A stretch of 64,000 nucleotides of DNA from Emydura subglobosa (Eukaryota; Chordata; Testudines; Chelidae): contig ML679966.1 of NCBI GenBank assembly GCA_007922225.1, positions 60,446,969-60,510,968 on the forward strand, read 5' to 3'. The translations under genes were made by a program, and so were the position numbers. Shown here piece by piece: positions 25,231-36,661 of this stretch. Positions within the stretch are counted from its first letter, which is position 1, and each line of letters begins with the position of its first letter. Under the pieces are notes generated by a model. The model had not been told where the DNA came from, searched no databases, and saw only the letters and a list, made by a program, of their open reading frames with translations.

Positions 25231-26100
25231 AGCTCATGAGGAAATTAAAAATTCTGTATTCACAGCATGGCTTGAGTAGTGTGCAGTGACTAAGGCATGG
25301 GCCACACATTGAACAATGAGGAGAACATTAAATATTGAATAACGCTCTTTATATGAGCCCTGTACATCCTGTGCACTGAATGAGGCAGGGATCCTGTGGA
25401 AACAATAGTATGTGATCATGTAATTAGACAGTTTCATAATGCATACACACAAGGGGGCAGAATTGCACAAGCAACCTTAATTTTGGCATTTCCTAATTTC
25501 TGAGTGCTTGACTCTGCAATCTTTATAATGTTTGTTTAACATAGCTTTATGTGTATGTGTGTGTAATATGAACAGAGAACAGATGCTTTGACAGCACAAA
25601 GGCGATATAAATCTAGAACAACATGGGAAAATGCTCTTGATGCCATCACCCCTGCCGCCAGAGGGGCATTTCAAAATCATGGCTGGGGAATAGGAAGTGT
25701 AATCAGAGGACCTCTGATTTCTAGCTGTATTTAGCTGGTGCACAGGCCTACTGGGCATGTTGGCAGCTGGCTACAAATTAGATCCTCCCCTTAAATTGAT
25801 AAATGGAGATGGTCACAAAGATAGCATATAGATACTGCCCTTCTTCCCCCAACAACCAGACACACACTTCTCTGAATTGTGTCAGGCTCAGCATGGTCTT
25901 CACTGAAAAATAAGCTATATATAGCTACTATGGCATTAACATTGGTCTCCCTAATCCTGCTACTCCTTGTGATCAGTATGTTTTCCCTGTGCCCCTACTG
26001 ATTGGCAGTCACTAGTGTCTCTATCTCCTGTGCCATTGGAAAAGTTTTTCCTCTGACAGTCTCTCATAAGAGGTTAGAAGGTTGTTTCCCTTCAAGAATG
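25231..26100. other. Intergenic DNA
   Basis: No gene recognised. A small GT microsatellite occurs at about 25549-25565. Confidence 0.4.
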
Positions 26101-26107
26101 TACATAC

Positions 26108-26284
26108 TGTGATGTCCTGTCCCTTTAAATGTTTGGGCACTTTGTACTCCCTCTCCCCAGTGAAAAGCCCCACGTTGGTTTTTGTTTTGCTGCAGAACAA
26201 TATAGTTACCACTGCAGACAGCTATGCTTTATATCAGCTTCCCCTCCATCTCCATCATCTTTTCTGCTGGGTCCAAAAATAACA
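26108..26284 (+). repeat. 5' LTR of the Ty3/gypsy element
   Basis: Starts 'tgtgatgtcctgtccc' and ends 'aaaaataaca' (TG...CA). It shares 'tttgggcac', 'gtactccc', 'ttgctgcagaacaata' and 'tatgctttatatcagc'-like blocks with the 3' copy, with visible substitutions and small gaps. Confidence 0.85.
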
Positions 26285-26341
26285 TTAGCAATGAGGATCT
26301 TCTATCCCACAACAGTCTCTTTGCCTGAACAAGAACAGTAA

Positions 26342-26607
26342 GACTGTCTACACTTACCTTCGAGATTCGGCGGCAGTCGACAGGAGTTATGCAAGCTACG
26401 CAAAAAACTTGCGTAACTCCAGTCGACTTCTCTGCACTCCGCCGACGGCAACCGCGTTCCCGTCAATGCAGTGCTATGCCACTTGTGAAGGTGGTCTTAG
26501 TAAGTCGATTTCTGGATCGACTGAGTGGGTCTTCACTGACCTCTCAGTCGATCCAGAGCAATCAATCTGATGGCGGCGACTTTGCTGCAGTCAGTGTAGC
26601 CGTAGCC
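26342..26607. mobile_element. PIF/Harbinger MITE nested in the gypsy leader
   Basis: Left end 'gactgtctacacttacc' is mirrored at the right by 'agtgtagccgtagcc'. TAA flanks both sides (26339-26341, 26608-26610), matching a PIF/Harbinger duplication. Internal inverted modules around 'gtcgac' and 'cttgcgtaactcc' form long foldbacks. It lies 57 bases after the 5' LTR. Confidence 0.85.
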
Positions 26608-27029
26608 TAAGCAAATAATATATAAAAAAGGAAAAAAGTTCATCTAGCGGTACAATGTGGCAGACTGCTGTTTTGCTGCAAGGGACAGCCAGCAAGAGAG
26701 GAGAATTGCGCAAAAAAGGGTAGAACATAGCAATAAGTGGCTGGAGACAAAACAGTAAGAGGAGCACAGCCATATTTGTTCTCATGCAAGCTAGAGAGAG
26801 ACAGAAAACCTATACTGAGAGAGTCTTCAGTCAGGTGAGGAAGCCCATGTACAGTCAAAGGAGTGGTTCTGCAGTCTTCAGTGTAAGCACACAGCCAACA
26901 GAGGGAGATCAAGCTCAGACAGCGCACCTTAAAAAGGAAACATAAAAAAGTTTCCTTGTGGAAGAGAAGCCATCCTGGAGGGCACAAAGTTAATAAGAAT
27001 AGAAGTGAAATGGCATCTTTTTCGGCAAT

Positions 27030-27720
27030 ATAGGTGAGTTTGATGAGAACCGTGACTCATGGGTGATGTATCTCAAATTTTTGGAGCAATTTTTAGTTTG
27101 CAATTCCATTCCAGAGAGAGAGTTTTAAACCTTGCTGATAGTAATGGATCTGAAGGTATACAGACTGCTGCGTGACCTATTGTCTCTAACAATGCCTGGA
27201 AGTGCCATGTGTGCCACAATTATTGCAGCAATGAGGAGACAATTTTCTCCTACACCATTGGTGATAGGACAACAATGTTGGTTCCATCAGTGACATCAGG
27301 GATGTGGAGAGTTGGTAACACAGTTTATTGATGCTCTAAGGAAACTGTCAGGTCATTGTCACACAGATAAACATTAAGTGATGCCCTGCATGATCAATTT
27401 GTCTCTGGATTACACAATGACCAGATTAGGACAAAGTTATTGATTTATCAGGGTTTACCTTCAAGAAGGCTCTTGAGGTAACTATTGCCAAGGAAACTAC
27501 AAGAAGGGCTCTCTTGAATTTATTGTGAGCTGAGAAGTTCACCTCCTGAATCAGTGAAATAGAGGCCCACGGAACATAAGAAATTTCCATTTCGCCACTA
27601 TGCACAAACTAAACACACAGGATTGCTGGGCATGCCAGGTCACATCAGGACACACTAAAAGAAAGGTCACATGACTATGACCTGTCACACAGTTCAGTGA
27701 CCAGTGACACAGAGTAACCT
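27030..27720 (+). pseudogene. gag remnant of the Ty3/gypsy element
   Basis: One frame from 27035 reads 'FDENRDSWVMYLKFLEQF', which resembles the capsid start in K02A2.6-like gypsy elements. Another near 27625 reads 'CWACQVTSGH', a damaged CCHC zinc knuckle. The parts sit in different frames and contain stops. The role would have been particle assembly and RNA binding; this copy cannot make it. Confidence 0.65.
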
Positions 27721-28399
27721 TCCATCCAAGAAGACACTTATGAAGACAGAACCTAAGAAAGAACAGAAGTTGGAAATTCATAATGTGAAAAAAGACAAGA
27801 GCTCTAGTGACTCTGACCAAGACTTAGTACTGCACGTGTTATCAGAAGCTGCAGTAAGAGGTGACATCTGGGTCACATCCTTAATCCAGGCAGTTGCTGC
27901 AAGACTGGCACTGCCATTTCACTGACTTCTGTATCTACCTATCACCAGACTCTGTCACAAGTTCCTCTGGAAGAACCTTCCCCAGTTTTAACGATTGATA
28001 CTGGGGAAAGGTTAGTCCCAAAAGAGGTATTACAGATGAAAATTCAACTAGATGGACTACCAGTGGTGTTACACTTGCATGTGACTGAAGGAAACTATCC
28101 CCCATAATTTGGCAGAACGTGGCTTGGGAAGCTCACAGTGAATTAGACTGATCAAGGCAATCACAAAAACATTTTGAAATCTTCAAGAAATACTGGACAG
28201 ACACTCCAAAGATTTTTTTTTTTTTTAGAAAAGAACTTGGACAGATAAGCAATGTTTCAGTGTAGCTCACTGTTAAGCCTGACAACCAGCTAAGATATTG
28301 CAAGCCCAGAGTTGTACCTTATGCTCTACGGCCCTTGGTGGAGGCTGACTTGGACTGTTCAGTGAACATCAGAGTCTTGCTACTGGGTTTCACACAGTG

Positions 28400-29530
28400 A
28401 GTGGGAGACGCCCATTGTGCCAGTTATCAGGAAGGATGATTCTGTCCGAATTTCTGGAAATTTCACAGTGACACAGAATACAATTTTATTTGTAGAACAG
28501 TAACCACTGCCTCATAATAAAGATTTGTTTGCTACTTTTAATAGAGGACAGTGTTTCAGTAAATTGGATTTGCTCCATGCATAACTACAAATGGAGATTG
28601 ATCTGGCACCTCATAAATCAACATGCAAAAAGTCTCATTTTGTTATAACAGGTTGCCTTTTGGTATCACATCTGCACCCGCCCTGTTCCAGAAAGCTACG
28701 GATGAGATTCCAAAAGGACTGAATGAAGTTCAGTACTTTTTGGATGACATTTTCACACGAAAGAATCAAGAGGATCATCTTCAGAATTTGAATGCTGTCT
28801 TGCAATGCTTGGAAGACAGTTGACAGAGTACATCAAGACAAATGTGAGTTTTTCAAACCTTCAGTTGAATACCTTGGACATGTAATTGGTGCCATGGACT
28901 TAAGAAAATTGCCAGAGAAAGAGAAGGTGATTCTTGAAGAGTCACCACCACAGTGTGTATCACACTTATGTTCATTCTTAGGACAGCTTAATTACTATTG
29001 TAAATTACTGCCTAATCTGGTGACAGTATTGACACTTTTACATGAACTGTTACAAGTGAAGAGAAAAACTGAAAATGGACAAAAGAATGTGAGTGTGCAT
29101 TTAAGGAGGCAAAGAAAGAGTTGATATCAGCGTAACACTCAATGCCTCATTACCATTGCAAATGGCTGTTATATTTTACCATATGGAGTGGGTGCAGTTT
29201 CCCCCCACATTTTTCCCTGATGGCAGAGAGAAACCAGTTGCCTTCTCTTCATGAACATTCACCAAGCCTGAGAAGAACTATGTGTAAATAGAATGAGATG
29301 CTCTCAGCATTGTCTTCAGAATTTGGAAGTTTTTGTATGGTAGATATTTTACCTTGCTGACAGATCATTGCCCATTAAGATCAATTTTTGGACCAAACAT
29401 GGAATTTCATCATTAGCTGCTGTTCATATGCAACACTGGACATTGCTGCTTTCAGCTCATTCCTATACTATTCAATTCTATAAAGGGACTCGGTACAGCA
29501 ATGTTGATGGGCTGTCACACCTGTCATGCC
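28400..29530 (+). pseudogene. Reverse transcriptase/RNase H remnant (gypsy pol)
   Basis: The stretch 28623-28823 encodes 'RLPFGITSAPALFQKA' and 'VQYFLDDIF', the conserved RT motifs with the active-site pair of aspartates (here FLDD). The frame then shifts: 28792-29124 encodes 'DKCEFFKPSVEYLGHVI', the RT connection. RNase H pieces follow ('LTDHCPL', 29361 onward; 'DGLSHLS', about 29505). An upstream frame gives 'WETPIVPVIRKDD' near 28412. At least three frame changes are visible. The product would copy element RNA into DNA. Confidence 0.88.
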
Positions 29531-29689
29531 CAAGCTCCCGCCAACCCGAAGAAACTTCGGACCAAAGTATTTTATCTCAATTTGATGGACAATCACTTAT
29601 CCTATCACTAGCACAGACATTAACAAAGAAACCATTAAGGATGATGTACTTTCTCTTGTGAAGGGACTGGTACTACAAGGTACAGTGTT

Positions 29690-30360
29690 GGATCATAAGA
29701 AGAACATCAGAGTCCTCAGTTTACACAATTTGTGTCATGTCAACCTCAATTATCTGTGAATCAAGGTTGCATATTATGGGGAATGTGTGATCGTTCCAAA
29801 ATATCAGTTCAGTCTCAGGTTTTGGAAGCTCTTCACAAAGATTATTTTGGCACTGTATGGATGAAGGCCATAGTCTGGAGTCATGCCTGGTGGCTGGGGA
29901 TCAGAGACATTGAGAGGAAGGTGAAATGCTGTACTACATGTCAGCAAATTCAGCATGATTCTGGCCCTGCTCATCTACATCTTTGGTCTTGGCTTCAGAC
30001 TCCTTGGATATGTATTCACATGGACTCTTCTAGACCATTAGAAGGTTATATGTTTTTGGTCATAGTAGATGCCCATTTGAAATAGCCAGAAATTTTTAGA
30101 ATGACTTCTACTTCAGATACCAAGACCATTGGACATCTTCATTCCTTGTTTAGTCAATTTGGTTTACTGTTACAGTTAGTGAAAATAGACTTCAGTTCTG
30201 TTCTGAAAAATTTCAGAGGTTCTGAGCTTTACATGGAATTCAGCACATACATTCTGCTCCTTATCACCCTGCTGCAGATGGACTAACAGAACACTTTGTA
30301 CAGACACTTAAGCATGCCATAAGAGCTAATATGTCTATTCTGAGTCAGAAATTGGACAAC
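29690..30360 (+). pseudogene. Integrase remnant (gypsy pol)
   Basis: The frame at 29732-30085 has the HHCC-like zinc-binding region ('LEALHKDYFG' and 'CCTTCQQIQ') and then the start of the catalytic core ('PLEGYMFLVIVDAH'). The next frame (30101-30286) continues the core. The conserved second half is broken by stops before 30360. The enzyme would insert cDNA into the genome; here it is inactive. Confidence 0.85.
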
Positions 30361-31068
30361 CTCTTGCTTTCTAGGAACATATCTTCTATAACGTAAGTCA
30401 TGTACAACTTTTATTTTCAGTGATCTTTATGTACCTGTTGGGACCTGTTACATCCTGATGTTGCCTCACATGTAGTTAAATTCTGAAAATTGATTGACAA
30501 TGAGAGACTTGTCATCATTCTTTACAAGTAGGAAACTAAGTTTGGACTTGCAGCTACTATTACAGAGTAAAATGGGTACCTGAAAAACTTGTAAAGTGCA
30601 CAGGACCCGTTTTGTTCATGGTAAAAATATCAAATGGCATTTTATGAAAACATATGGACCACTTGCAGCCTTGACAAGTACCAATATCTGAGAAGATTCT
30701 AGTAGGACTTTCCGTTCCTCTGATCGAACCTCCTTCCATTACAACTCCTATTTTCGATGACTAGTTGGAAGAAGCTTTTCGTACTAGATTCAGTTGATTC
30801 ATTACCACTGACTGTTCCTGTTGTTCAGACAATGTTGCACCTCAGTCACTACATTATCCCAACAGAGTACAAAAACAACTGGTGTGCCTGAATTTGTAAA
30901 TACTTTAGCTAGTGAGCTGCTATTCCAGGTCAGAATAATCTCTTGTAATTTAAGAGTCTGCAGTAGTCTACCTGAAACTTTCAGTTAGTGTTTTATGTTA
31001 GCCATGTAAAGAATAATGTAAATATATTTGCAAAGTATTTTAAAGTAGGGTGAAGGAATGCGATGGCA

Positions 31069-31244
31069 TGTCTCTTTAAGTGTTTGGGCACCCCGTACTC
31101 CCCATCCCATTAGAAAGTCTCACTTTGGTTTGGGTTTCTGTTTTGCTGCCAGAACAATAAAGCTACCGCAGCAGTCAGCTGTGCTTTAAATGTCCCCCCC
31201 ACTCTGTGTCTTTATCACCTTCTTTACCAGGTCCAAATATAATA
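31069..31244 (+). repeat. 3' LTR of the Ty3/gypsy element
   Basis: Starts 'tgcgatggcatgtctc' and carries 'aagtgtttgggcac', 'ccgtactcccc' and 'aacaataaagctacc'. The 'aataaa' at about 31155 could serve as polyadenylation signal. The expected terminal CA appears mutated to TA if the 5-bp duplication starts at 31245. Confidence 0.82.
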
Positions 31245-31507
31245 CATACAATAGTGGTTTTGTGTTAAAGCGTTTTAAGTCTCAAATGGTCTAATTAAAA
31301 ATAAGATTTATTATGAATAGGGAGAGAAAACAAAATAAGTTAGCTGTATAGCATCTACTCAAACTATGCAAAAACGAATCCAGATAAAACATTCTCAGCT
31401 GGTGTAAATTGGAACTTTACCATTAGCTTTGTGTTAGCTAATGTGTTTTAAAAACCACACTTTTTATCCCAGTTTAGATATACCCCAAGTGTCTTATCTC
31501 CCTTCCA

Positions 31508-31705
31508 GCCCCAAGAGTATGTCTACATGATGAAAAAAGGTTATTCTTCAAATCAAAATTAGTTAACATAACCAGTTAACTGGACTATAAAGATGGTAAA
31601 CTAGGTCTACATTTTAAGTGAATTTCACAGTTATGTTAAAGTAGCTCTATTGAGCTAACTTGATTGATGAAAACAACTTGTGTCATGTAGACAGGCCCCA
31701 AGTGA
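31508..31705. mobile_element. MITE with 'tatgtctacatga' ends
   Basis: Left end 'gagtatgtctacatga' is mirrored by 'tcatgtagacaggcccc' at the right. The interior is AT-rich with 'gttaac'-type inverted words. A non-coding unit of about 200 bp of the Harbinger-like class. Confidence 0.7.
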
Positions 31706-33104
31706 TCATGTCATTTTATGTATAGTCTGTAATCCTTTTGATGCTAAAAATTGCTGTTCATCCTAATCCCAGATAATCCCCCAAAGATTTTTACACAGAT
31801 GTCCCCTGCAGTGAAAGATTATAGCTTCTTATACAATGCATGTTTTCCAAATCTATCCGGGGTGTATTTACTGCTTTGGATAACCACTTGTGTGTCCTTT
31901 TAACTCACAATTCCAAGCTTCCTCTATCGTGTGGATAGACCTCCAATTTCCTCTCAACTCATATCTGCATTTATTTCCCAAAGAAATCTCACTCCAAGGG
32001 CTATAGCCTAAGGACTGTGCTCTGTCATGAATCACACCGTTAATATAATTTCTGTATCTTTTCATTCTATCTGCATTTAAAGTGCCAGGCCTTTAAATGC
32101 AGTTCTCTCAACTGTTGAGTTCTCTCAACATCAAGTCTGCTCTGTATCAGATATAAAGTATTGACAGATTAAACCTGAGCTGTCACAGATACAACAAGTA
32201 GGATTAAACATAGTTTAATTAAACAAACATAGTTATAAGGAGGCCTGAAAGAGAGTCCCTAATATCAACAATTTCCTTCAGTAAAGCAAATTGAAAATAC
32301 CTATAGCATCAAAGAGATGACTGAAAAAGAGAAAAAAAATGTCTTTCCCCTTCTATTACTGTGGCGTATCTGCTGAACAAGCATCACAATTATTTTCTTA
32401 ATTATTGTTTCTGCTCCAAATTGATTACAAATATAAAAATTCCATTTGGAGATCTAATATGTCAGATCCAAGGTTCTCCGTTTAAAGGTATAGTTTGTAT
32501 ACAAATCAGCCATATTATGAATATCCATGTTCAAATTACACTACTGTACCATGAATTCATTCAACTCAACCACGTGTTCACTAAGCAGCAATTTTTATGC
32601 TTTTAGACTATGTATGTATAAACAGTTTTAGAGTGTAATGTTGCAAAGAAAAGAGCATGTTTTGAAATTGAAGTTAACATAATTGGTTAAATTAGTGCAT
32701 GAAATTGATTTTGTGTTGGTCTACAATATATTATCCAAAAAGCACATATACTTCCTCTATAAAATAAAATTTAACCTACATACAAATGACTCAGAAGTTT
32801 CTAACTCCTTGGTATTTTCTACCATCACATGGAATAGTGGAATTGAAACAAAACAGAAGGCCAGAGTCCTGGACTCTGATGAGGCCCCTTTCTGCTGTAA
32901 AGCAGTCCTAATCCCAATACACAGCTCCAGGAGGATCACCCACAATCTGAGTTATCCACAGGTAGTTCACAACTAGTGCAATATCATTTTAGTCCATCCC
33001 CCACTTGTGGCCATCAGGATTTCACTGCATCCTGGCAATTCCTAGCTGTTGTTTTGGTCTCGTGATTGCTGGCATCTGGTACTAATCAGAGAATGAAAGC
33101 ACAG
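31706..33104. other. Intergenic AT-rich DNA
   Basis: No gene recognised; ORFs at 32361-32606 and 32683-32976 have no domain that I recognise and no splice context. Confidence 0.4.
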
Positions 33105-33175
33105 CCTCTTCCCACCTATAGCCTAATTCAGCAAACCTAAACCTCTTCCCACCTATAGCCCTAATTCAGCAAACA
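33105..33175 (+). repeat. Tandem duplication, 37-bp unit, two copies
   Basis: The block 'cctcttcccacctatag' followed by 'ctaattcagcaaac' occurs at 33105 and again at 33142, with a one-base insertion in the second copy. The second copy runs into a foldback repeat. Confidence 0.9.
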
Positions 33176-33300
33176 TTTAGGCACATGTTTTAAGTCCATC
33201 CCTATTCAGCAAAGTGTTTGAGCAAGAACTTAATCTTAAGAACATGCCTAAATCCTATTTATTTCAATGAGATGTAAGCCTGTGCTTAAAATATTGCCTT
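33160..33300. repeat. Foldback element, 'cagcaaa...ttgcc' type
   Basis: 'aacatttaggcacatg' and 'aacatgcctaaatcc' are opposed, with a centre containing 'atttcaatgagatg'. It resembles the amniote foldback family with 'cacatgcttaa' words; a related stretch is at 22650-22740 and another at 35131-35215. Confidence 0.45.
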
Positions 33301-34390
33301 TAGGCAAAACCAAACTCTAGGAATAGGAGGAGTTTTTACTTCCATAAGGGAAACATTAAATACATAGCAGTAGAGAATGAAGAAGTAAGCCTAGACCATA
33401 ATGCTGTTGAGATCCCAATGCTGAAGAGTAATATTTCTTTAAGGATTTATGTTATTTATAACCCATGTGGGAAATTAGAAAGCTTGCAGCTACAAGAAAT
33501 AGTGAAGAATGCTAAAACACCATATATTATATGCAGTGACCTAAGTAGTTATAATGAATTGTGGGGAAATAAGACAACTGATAAAAATAGTGCATGCTTT
33601 GTTTTTATCGATGAACTTTTCTATCTAGCGGTTTTAAACAATGGCACCCCAATTAGATTTAATGTGGCAGATGATAGTTTTTCCTGTATCGACCTGGGAA
33701 TTGTAACAGCAGATATTGCAAGTAAATTAAATGAGGAAATATAGAAGGAAGAGGAAATGAGGAGTGATCATTTCCCTATACTTATTACTTTTCAAGGGCA
33801 AGGTAAGGTTGAAGATAATGGAAAATAATGTACCTGGAGTTTTAAAAAAGCTAACTGGGAGCTATTTACAAGTAAATGTACTGAATTTGTGTGAATCATT
33901 GTGTGAGTGATGACAGAAAATTTCAATAGTAATGTAACAAAGGGATTTTAGCAGCCGCTACTGTAGCCATACTTAGGATATTGAAGTACCCCAAAACTAA
34001 AAACTCACTTCAATGGTTAAATGAAGAGTGTAAAATGGTAGTTAAAGAAAGCAAGCATATTTAAAAAAAAAAAAAAAAAAAGCAAAAATCAATGAATAGT
34101 GAAGATCTAATGAAGTATGAAGTACAAAAGCACTAAAGCAATAGCACAAAGAAATCAAAGAAAGAGTTGGAGGAAATACTGTGACCAGAAAAACAAATGT
34201 ACCAAGACATCAGAAATATAAAGGCAAATTAGAAGAATGAATGGAATTCAGCATACCAGGTTTTTATTGGGACTGACAATATAGTTAAAGTTCTGATAAA
34301 GCAGACATCATAGCAGAAACTTTCTGTGAGGTGAGTAATGATAGAAACCAAAGTGAAGTTTTCTACCAGATTAAAACAAGAGAATTGTAA
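33300..34390 (+). mobile_element. LINE fragment with APE-type endonuclease (I/Jockey-like), no RT
   Basis: An open stretch at 33418-33744 encodes 'IICSDLSSYNELWGNKTTDK', like the 'GDFN.H..LWG' motif of APE-type endonucleases, then 'LNNGTPIRFN' and 'SFSCIDLGIV', matching the 'GTPTRF...S.IDLT' motifs of the I/Jockey group. Downstream broken frames give 'SLQWLNEECKMVV' and, near 34310, 'IAETFCEVSN', the linker before the RT. No RT follows; other sequence begins by about 34440. The endonuclease would nick target DNA for insertion. The Asp of GDFN is kept (as SDLS), but Asn is replaced, so it is probably inactive. Confidence 0.75.
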
Positions 34391-34445
34391 TCTATTATGT
34401 AGTTGGGATAAACACAAAGAAAATATATTGAATTTAGTATGCAGG

Positions 34446-35039
34446 TGTGGCCTATCTGGTTAATTGGCCACTTTTTAACCTCATTAATGCTTTCAGGTTA
34501 ATGTGGGGTGAACATTCCCTCACAGAACCCAATTGTATCCATATAGTTGTCACACATTAGTGTTGAGTACAGAGCGAAGACCTAACATGGATTTTGGCTC
34601 TGTCCATCACTTCTTCCCAGCTCCAAAGCATGTGCTGCCATGCCCAGGATTTTTATCTTACACAACTTAACACACAAAGAGAAAGACAGTCTAACACCTT
34701 CCTTAGACTCAGGGCCATAGCTCCTAGGGGTCTCTGGCACTCCTGCTCCTGGTAGCTTTTCAGTTTGTCAGCTCAGCTTTCTTCTTGGAACTCAAAGCCA
34801 CTTCTCTGAACCCCTGGCTGCTTCTCCAGAGACTCACCATAGGCGCTAATTCCACTCCAGTATAGTTTTGCCTCTGTGGGGCCCAGCCTGTCTCAGTTCT
34901 TCTTCCTTAGCTGCCCATTAGAAGCTCTTTACAGGCGCAAGTGCAACCCAGCCCTCTTTAGTTGACTGGATTGGGCTCACCTGCTCTGGTCCGGGGACCC
35001 GGTTTTAGTCTATCCCCAGGGACCAGCTATGCTGTGACA
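34446..35039 (-). repeat. Possible solo LTR on the minus strand
   Basis: Read on the minus strand, the region starts 'tgtcacagcatagctgg' at 35039 and is GC-richer than its surroundings, like a retroviral-type LTR. It may end around the 'ccacacctgca' at 34440-34450. No internal coding region and no target duplication were found. An unclassified repeat is equally possible. Confidence 0.35.
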
Positions 35040-35089
35040 CGCTACTAAATCACTTTGAAAGTGGGACTTAACTGTCTAAGCCTTGAAAC

Positions 35090-35215
35090 ACTGAGTGGAG
35101 CAGCACCTAAATACCTTTAAAAATCTGGGCCTAAGTACTTAATTTTAGGCACATGCTTAAATCCCAGGATTTGTGAATAGGAATGACTTAAGCATGTCCT
35201 TAAACTTACTTCAGA
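35090..35215. repeat. Foldback fragment with 'ggcacatgcttaa' words
   Basis: 'aaatctgggcctaagtac' and 'ttaggcacatgcttaaa' are followed by loosely inverted 'cttaagcatgtccttaaa'. Same family as 33160-33300. Confidence 0.4.
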
Positions 35216-35900
35216 CTCACCTAGGAGCTCTCTAATTTGTTTTTCTGTGTCTGTGACTCTGCAAAACCCAAATCATGTTAAGCCTAAAAGAAAAAAAAAG
35301 TTTCTATGTAGACTTTTTTCCCCTAAGTATATTTTAGGATATGAGAGAGAAATTAGACACTCACATCTATTTGTTATCTATTTTTTACTTTTGATTTATG
35401 AATTCAGCAGGAATCAAGAATACAGCAATAAGCAAGTACATTACAGAAGTATGGAGATAAAGCAGTGAATTATTGCAAAAAAGACTATGTAAGAATTACA
35501 TATGATTAAATGAGTAATTCTTGTCACCATGTAGTAGTAACAATTTTTATCAGATAATCTATTAACTTTCAGTTGTTAAGTATAAAACAAGACTAAATCA
35601 TATGCTTACTTGTAGTTTTGAATTTTTACTCAAGGGGAAGTATATTCCTTTTAGGACACAGGGAGTGAAAGATGTAAACTATTTAGTAGCTGACCAATTC
35701 CACTATGTGGAAATAATGAGTGATTTATACATTGAGAAAACAAAAATAAAGATTACATTCTTGTTTGCATTTGTATGTATATGTCCCAATAGATTTAATT
35801 TATTACATTTTAAAAAATTCTTTGATAGGATATGCAAACACATTGTGCAATATTTAGCACTTCCTTATGGACAGCATCCTTCATATTCTAATTTTATGCT
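35216..35900. other. Intergenic AT-rich DNA
   Basis: The ORFs at 35247-35468 and 35602-35904 lie in AT-rich sequence and match nothing that I recognise. Confidence 0.4.
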
Positions 35901-36008
35901 CTAATCCTGCAAGCATGCACATGTGTAAACTTTATTCACATGAAGTCAGTGCAACTACTGACATGAGTAAAGTTAGGCATACACACAAGTTTTTGCAGGA
36001 CTAGGTCC
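35901..36008. repeat. Foldback element, complete copy
   Basis: 'ctaatcctgcaagcatg' at the left is mirrored by 'agtttttgcaggactag' at the right, and the inner words 'aactttattcacatgaag' and 'ctgacatgagtaaagtt' are opposed. The unit is about 108 bp and non-coding. Confidence 0.65.
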
Positions 36009-36543
36009 CTAGATGGTTTATATCACTCATTGATCATTATAGCAGAACATTTTTGCTGCTATGCTATTAAAGGACTTTTACTATTATCACCATAATACTA
36101 TTTTTAGTCCTTTATAACACAAATATAAATCTTCATTGTAGGCTGAAATTTAGCATATAATGTCTTAGTCTAGCAGAACTTTTTTTCTACATATTAAAAA
36201 AATCATTGCTATTTCTAAAGCATACAAACAGAAACATTTAGACCCAAACATTGGCATGGGTGAACCCCTGGCCCTAAAGGTAGCATCACTGAAGTCAACG
36301 GAATTTTGCACAGATGCAGGGGTATGTCATTGCAGGATTTGGGCCTTAGACCTTTACGGGTTTAAATAACATACTAAGCTTTTTAAAGTGCTTGTTTTCC
36401 ATTTTTACAGCTCATAATACAAGGGCATTTTTTAAAAAACATTTAATTCATGATTAATGCTACTTCATTCCTTCTTGAACAGTAAGAAAAGATGGGGAAA
36501 AGAGAACCCCCATCCTTCCTTCTTCCTAACTTTGGCTCTGATC

Positions 36544-36661
36544 CTGATCCTGCAAACAATTAAGTGCATGGCTAACTTCACTCATGTGAGTCATGGATTT
36601 GATGCGACTAGTCATGTGAGCAGTTATACACATATTGAAGCATTAGCCGGATCAAGGCCTT
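36544..36661. repeat. Foldback element, same family as 35901-36008
   Basis: Begins 'tgatcctgcaaacaatt' and ends 'gccggatcaaggcct', with opposed 'cactcatgtgag' and 'agtcatgtgagcag'. The 135-aa ORF at 36457-36864 runs across it and is not a gene. Confidence 0.6.

Larger units (their letters stand above)
26108..31244 (+). mobile_element. Ty3/gypsy LTR retrotransposon, degraded, with both LTRs
   Basis: Two direct repeats of about 177 bases (26108-26284, 31069-31244) border an internal region whose broken frames occur in the order gag, RT, RNase H, integrase. This order is diagnostic of Ty3/gypsy and excludes Ty1/copia. Flanking 'catac' at 26103-26107 and 31245-31249 is a plausible 5-bp target duplication (the match extends to 'tacatac'). 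The protein pieces resemble the K02A2.6-like group of vertebrate and invertebrate gypsy elements. Many frameshifts and stops make it non-functional. A Harbinger MITE (26342-26607) sits in its leader, so that MITE came later. Confidence 0.9.

Noticed and set aside
33105..33175. CRISPR-like direct repeats
   Set aside because: Just two adjacent copies without spacers, in vertebrate DNA; a simple tandem duplication.
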